Positions 6,015 through 6,210 of a stretch of 6,210 nucleotides of DNA are shown piece by piece; position 1 is the first letter of the stretch, and the number at the start of each line of letters is the position of its first letter. A model generated the notes under the pieces. The model worked only from the letters and a program-made list of their open reading frames with translations. It was not told the DNA's origin and did no database searches. The DNA lies in the NCBI GenBank assembly GCA_027063295.1, contig JAMORZ010000152.1:1-6210 (forward strand). Direction: 5' to 3'. A program made the translations under genes and the position numbers. This DNA comes from Sulfurimonas sp. GTDB lineage: Bacteria > Campylobacterota > Campylobacteria > Campylobacterales > Sulfurimonadaceae.

Positions 6015-6210
6015 ATGAAAAAAATTCTTTTTTTACTAGTAGCTTTTTCTGCTGCTGTATTCGCTAACGAGGGTGAAGTTGCTAACCAAACTCTTAAAGC
6101 ATACTCTATGATTGCTGCAGGTCTTGGACTTGGTCTTGCTGCACTTGGTGGAGCTATCGGTATGGGTCATACTGCTGCTGCAACTATCGCTGGTACTGCA
6201 CGTAACCCAG
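6015..6210 (+). CDS. atpE: ATP synthase F0 subunit c, N-terminal part, 3' truncated by window
   Basis: Subunit c forms the rotating membrane ring of the F-type ATP synthase and carries the coupling ions. The window holds 65 codons and one extra base. Residues 1-17 look like a signal peptide (KK, then a hydrophobic run ending VFA, with likely cleavage before NEGE), a feature of Campylobacterota c subunits and not of the E. coli protein. The first membrane helix follows with the glycine-rich GLGLGLAALGGAIGMG (36-51), then HTAAATIAGTARNP (52-65), the start of the polar loop. Met50 aligns with the glutamine that helps bind sodium in Na+-coupled rings such as that of Ilyobacter, which favours proton coupling. 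The essential carboxylate lies in the second helix, outside the window. No other ATP synthase gene is visible upstream, so atpE is either alone or first in its unit. Confidence 0.96.
   Translation, partial: MKKILFLLVAFSAAVFANEGEVANQTLKAYSMIAAGLGLGLAALGGAIGMGHTAAATIAGTARNP

Overview
The window looks like a chromosomal core region of a Campylobacterota (epsilonproteobacterial) genome, most likely of the Sulfurimonas/Sulfuricurvum type. The DNA is AT-rich, the genes are tightly packed on one strand, and the predicted proteins have a Campylobacterota character. In particular, the ATP synthase c subunit starts with a signal-peptide-like segment and stands apart from the other ATP synthase genes. 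From memory, Helicobacter pylori has a closely similar order (purD, a small gene, lptD, a phosphoribosyltransferase-like gene, pnp, atpE). I could not verify this here.

Layout: (1) 1-404, the C-terminal part of purD (GAR synthetase), cut by the window edge. (2) 416-865, a small RDD-family membrane protein with a TTG start. (3) 858-3032, lptD, the outer-membrane LPS translocon, overlapping the RDD gene by 8 bases. (4) 3043-3693, a protein with the phosphoribosyltransferase fold whose catalytic motifs are all altered. (5) 3696-5876, pnp (polynucleotide phosphorylase), complete, ending right after its S1 domain. (6) 5877-6014, the only real intergenic region, with a probable promoter, an imperfect stem-loop and a structured leader. 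(7) 6015-6210, the start of atpE, cut by the window edge.

Genes 1 to 5 are separated by 11, -8, 10 and 2 bases and almost certainly form one transcription unit. It mixes purine synthesis, LPS export and RNA decay. atpE appears to be transcribed from its own promoter.

I saw no mobile element, CRISPR array, tRNA or rRNA, and no clearly new defence or metabolic system. The most unusual items are the motif-degenerate phosphoribosyltransferase, the reduced cysteine set of LptD, and the leader upstream of atpE, which holds hairpins, an 18-codon open frame and a spaced direct repeat.
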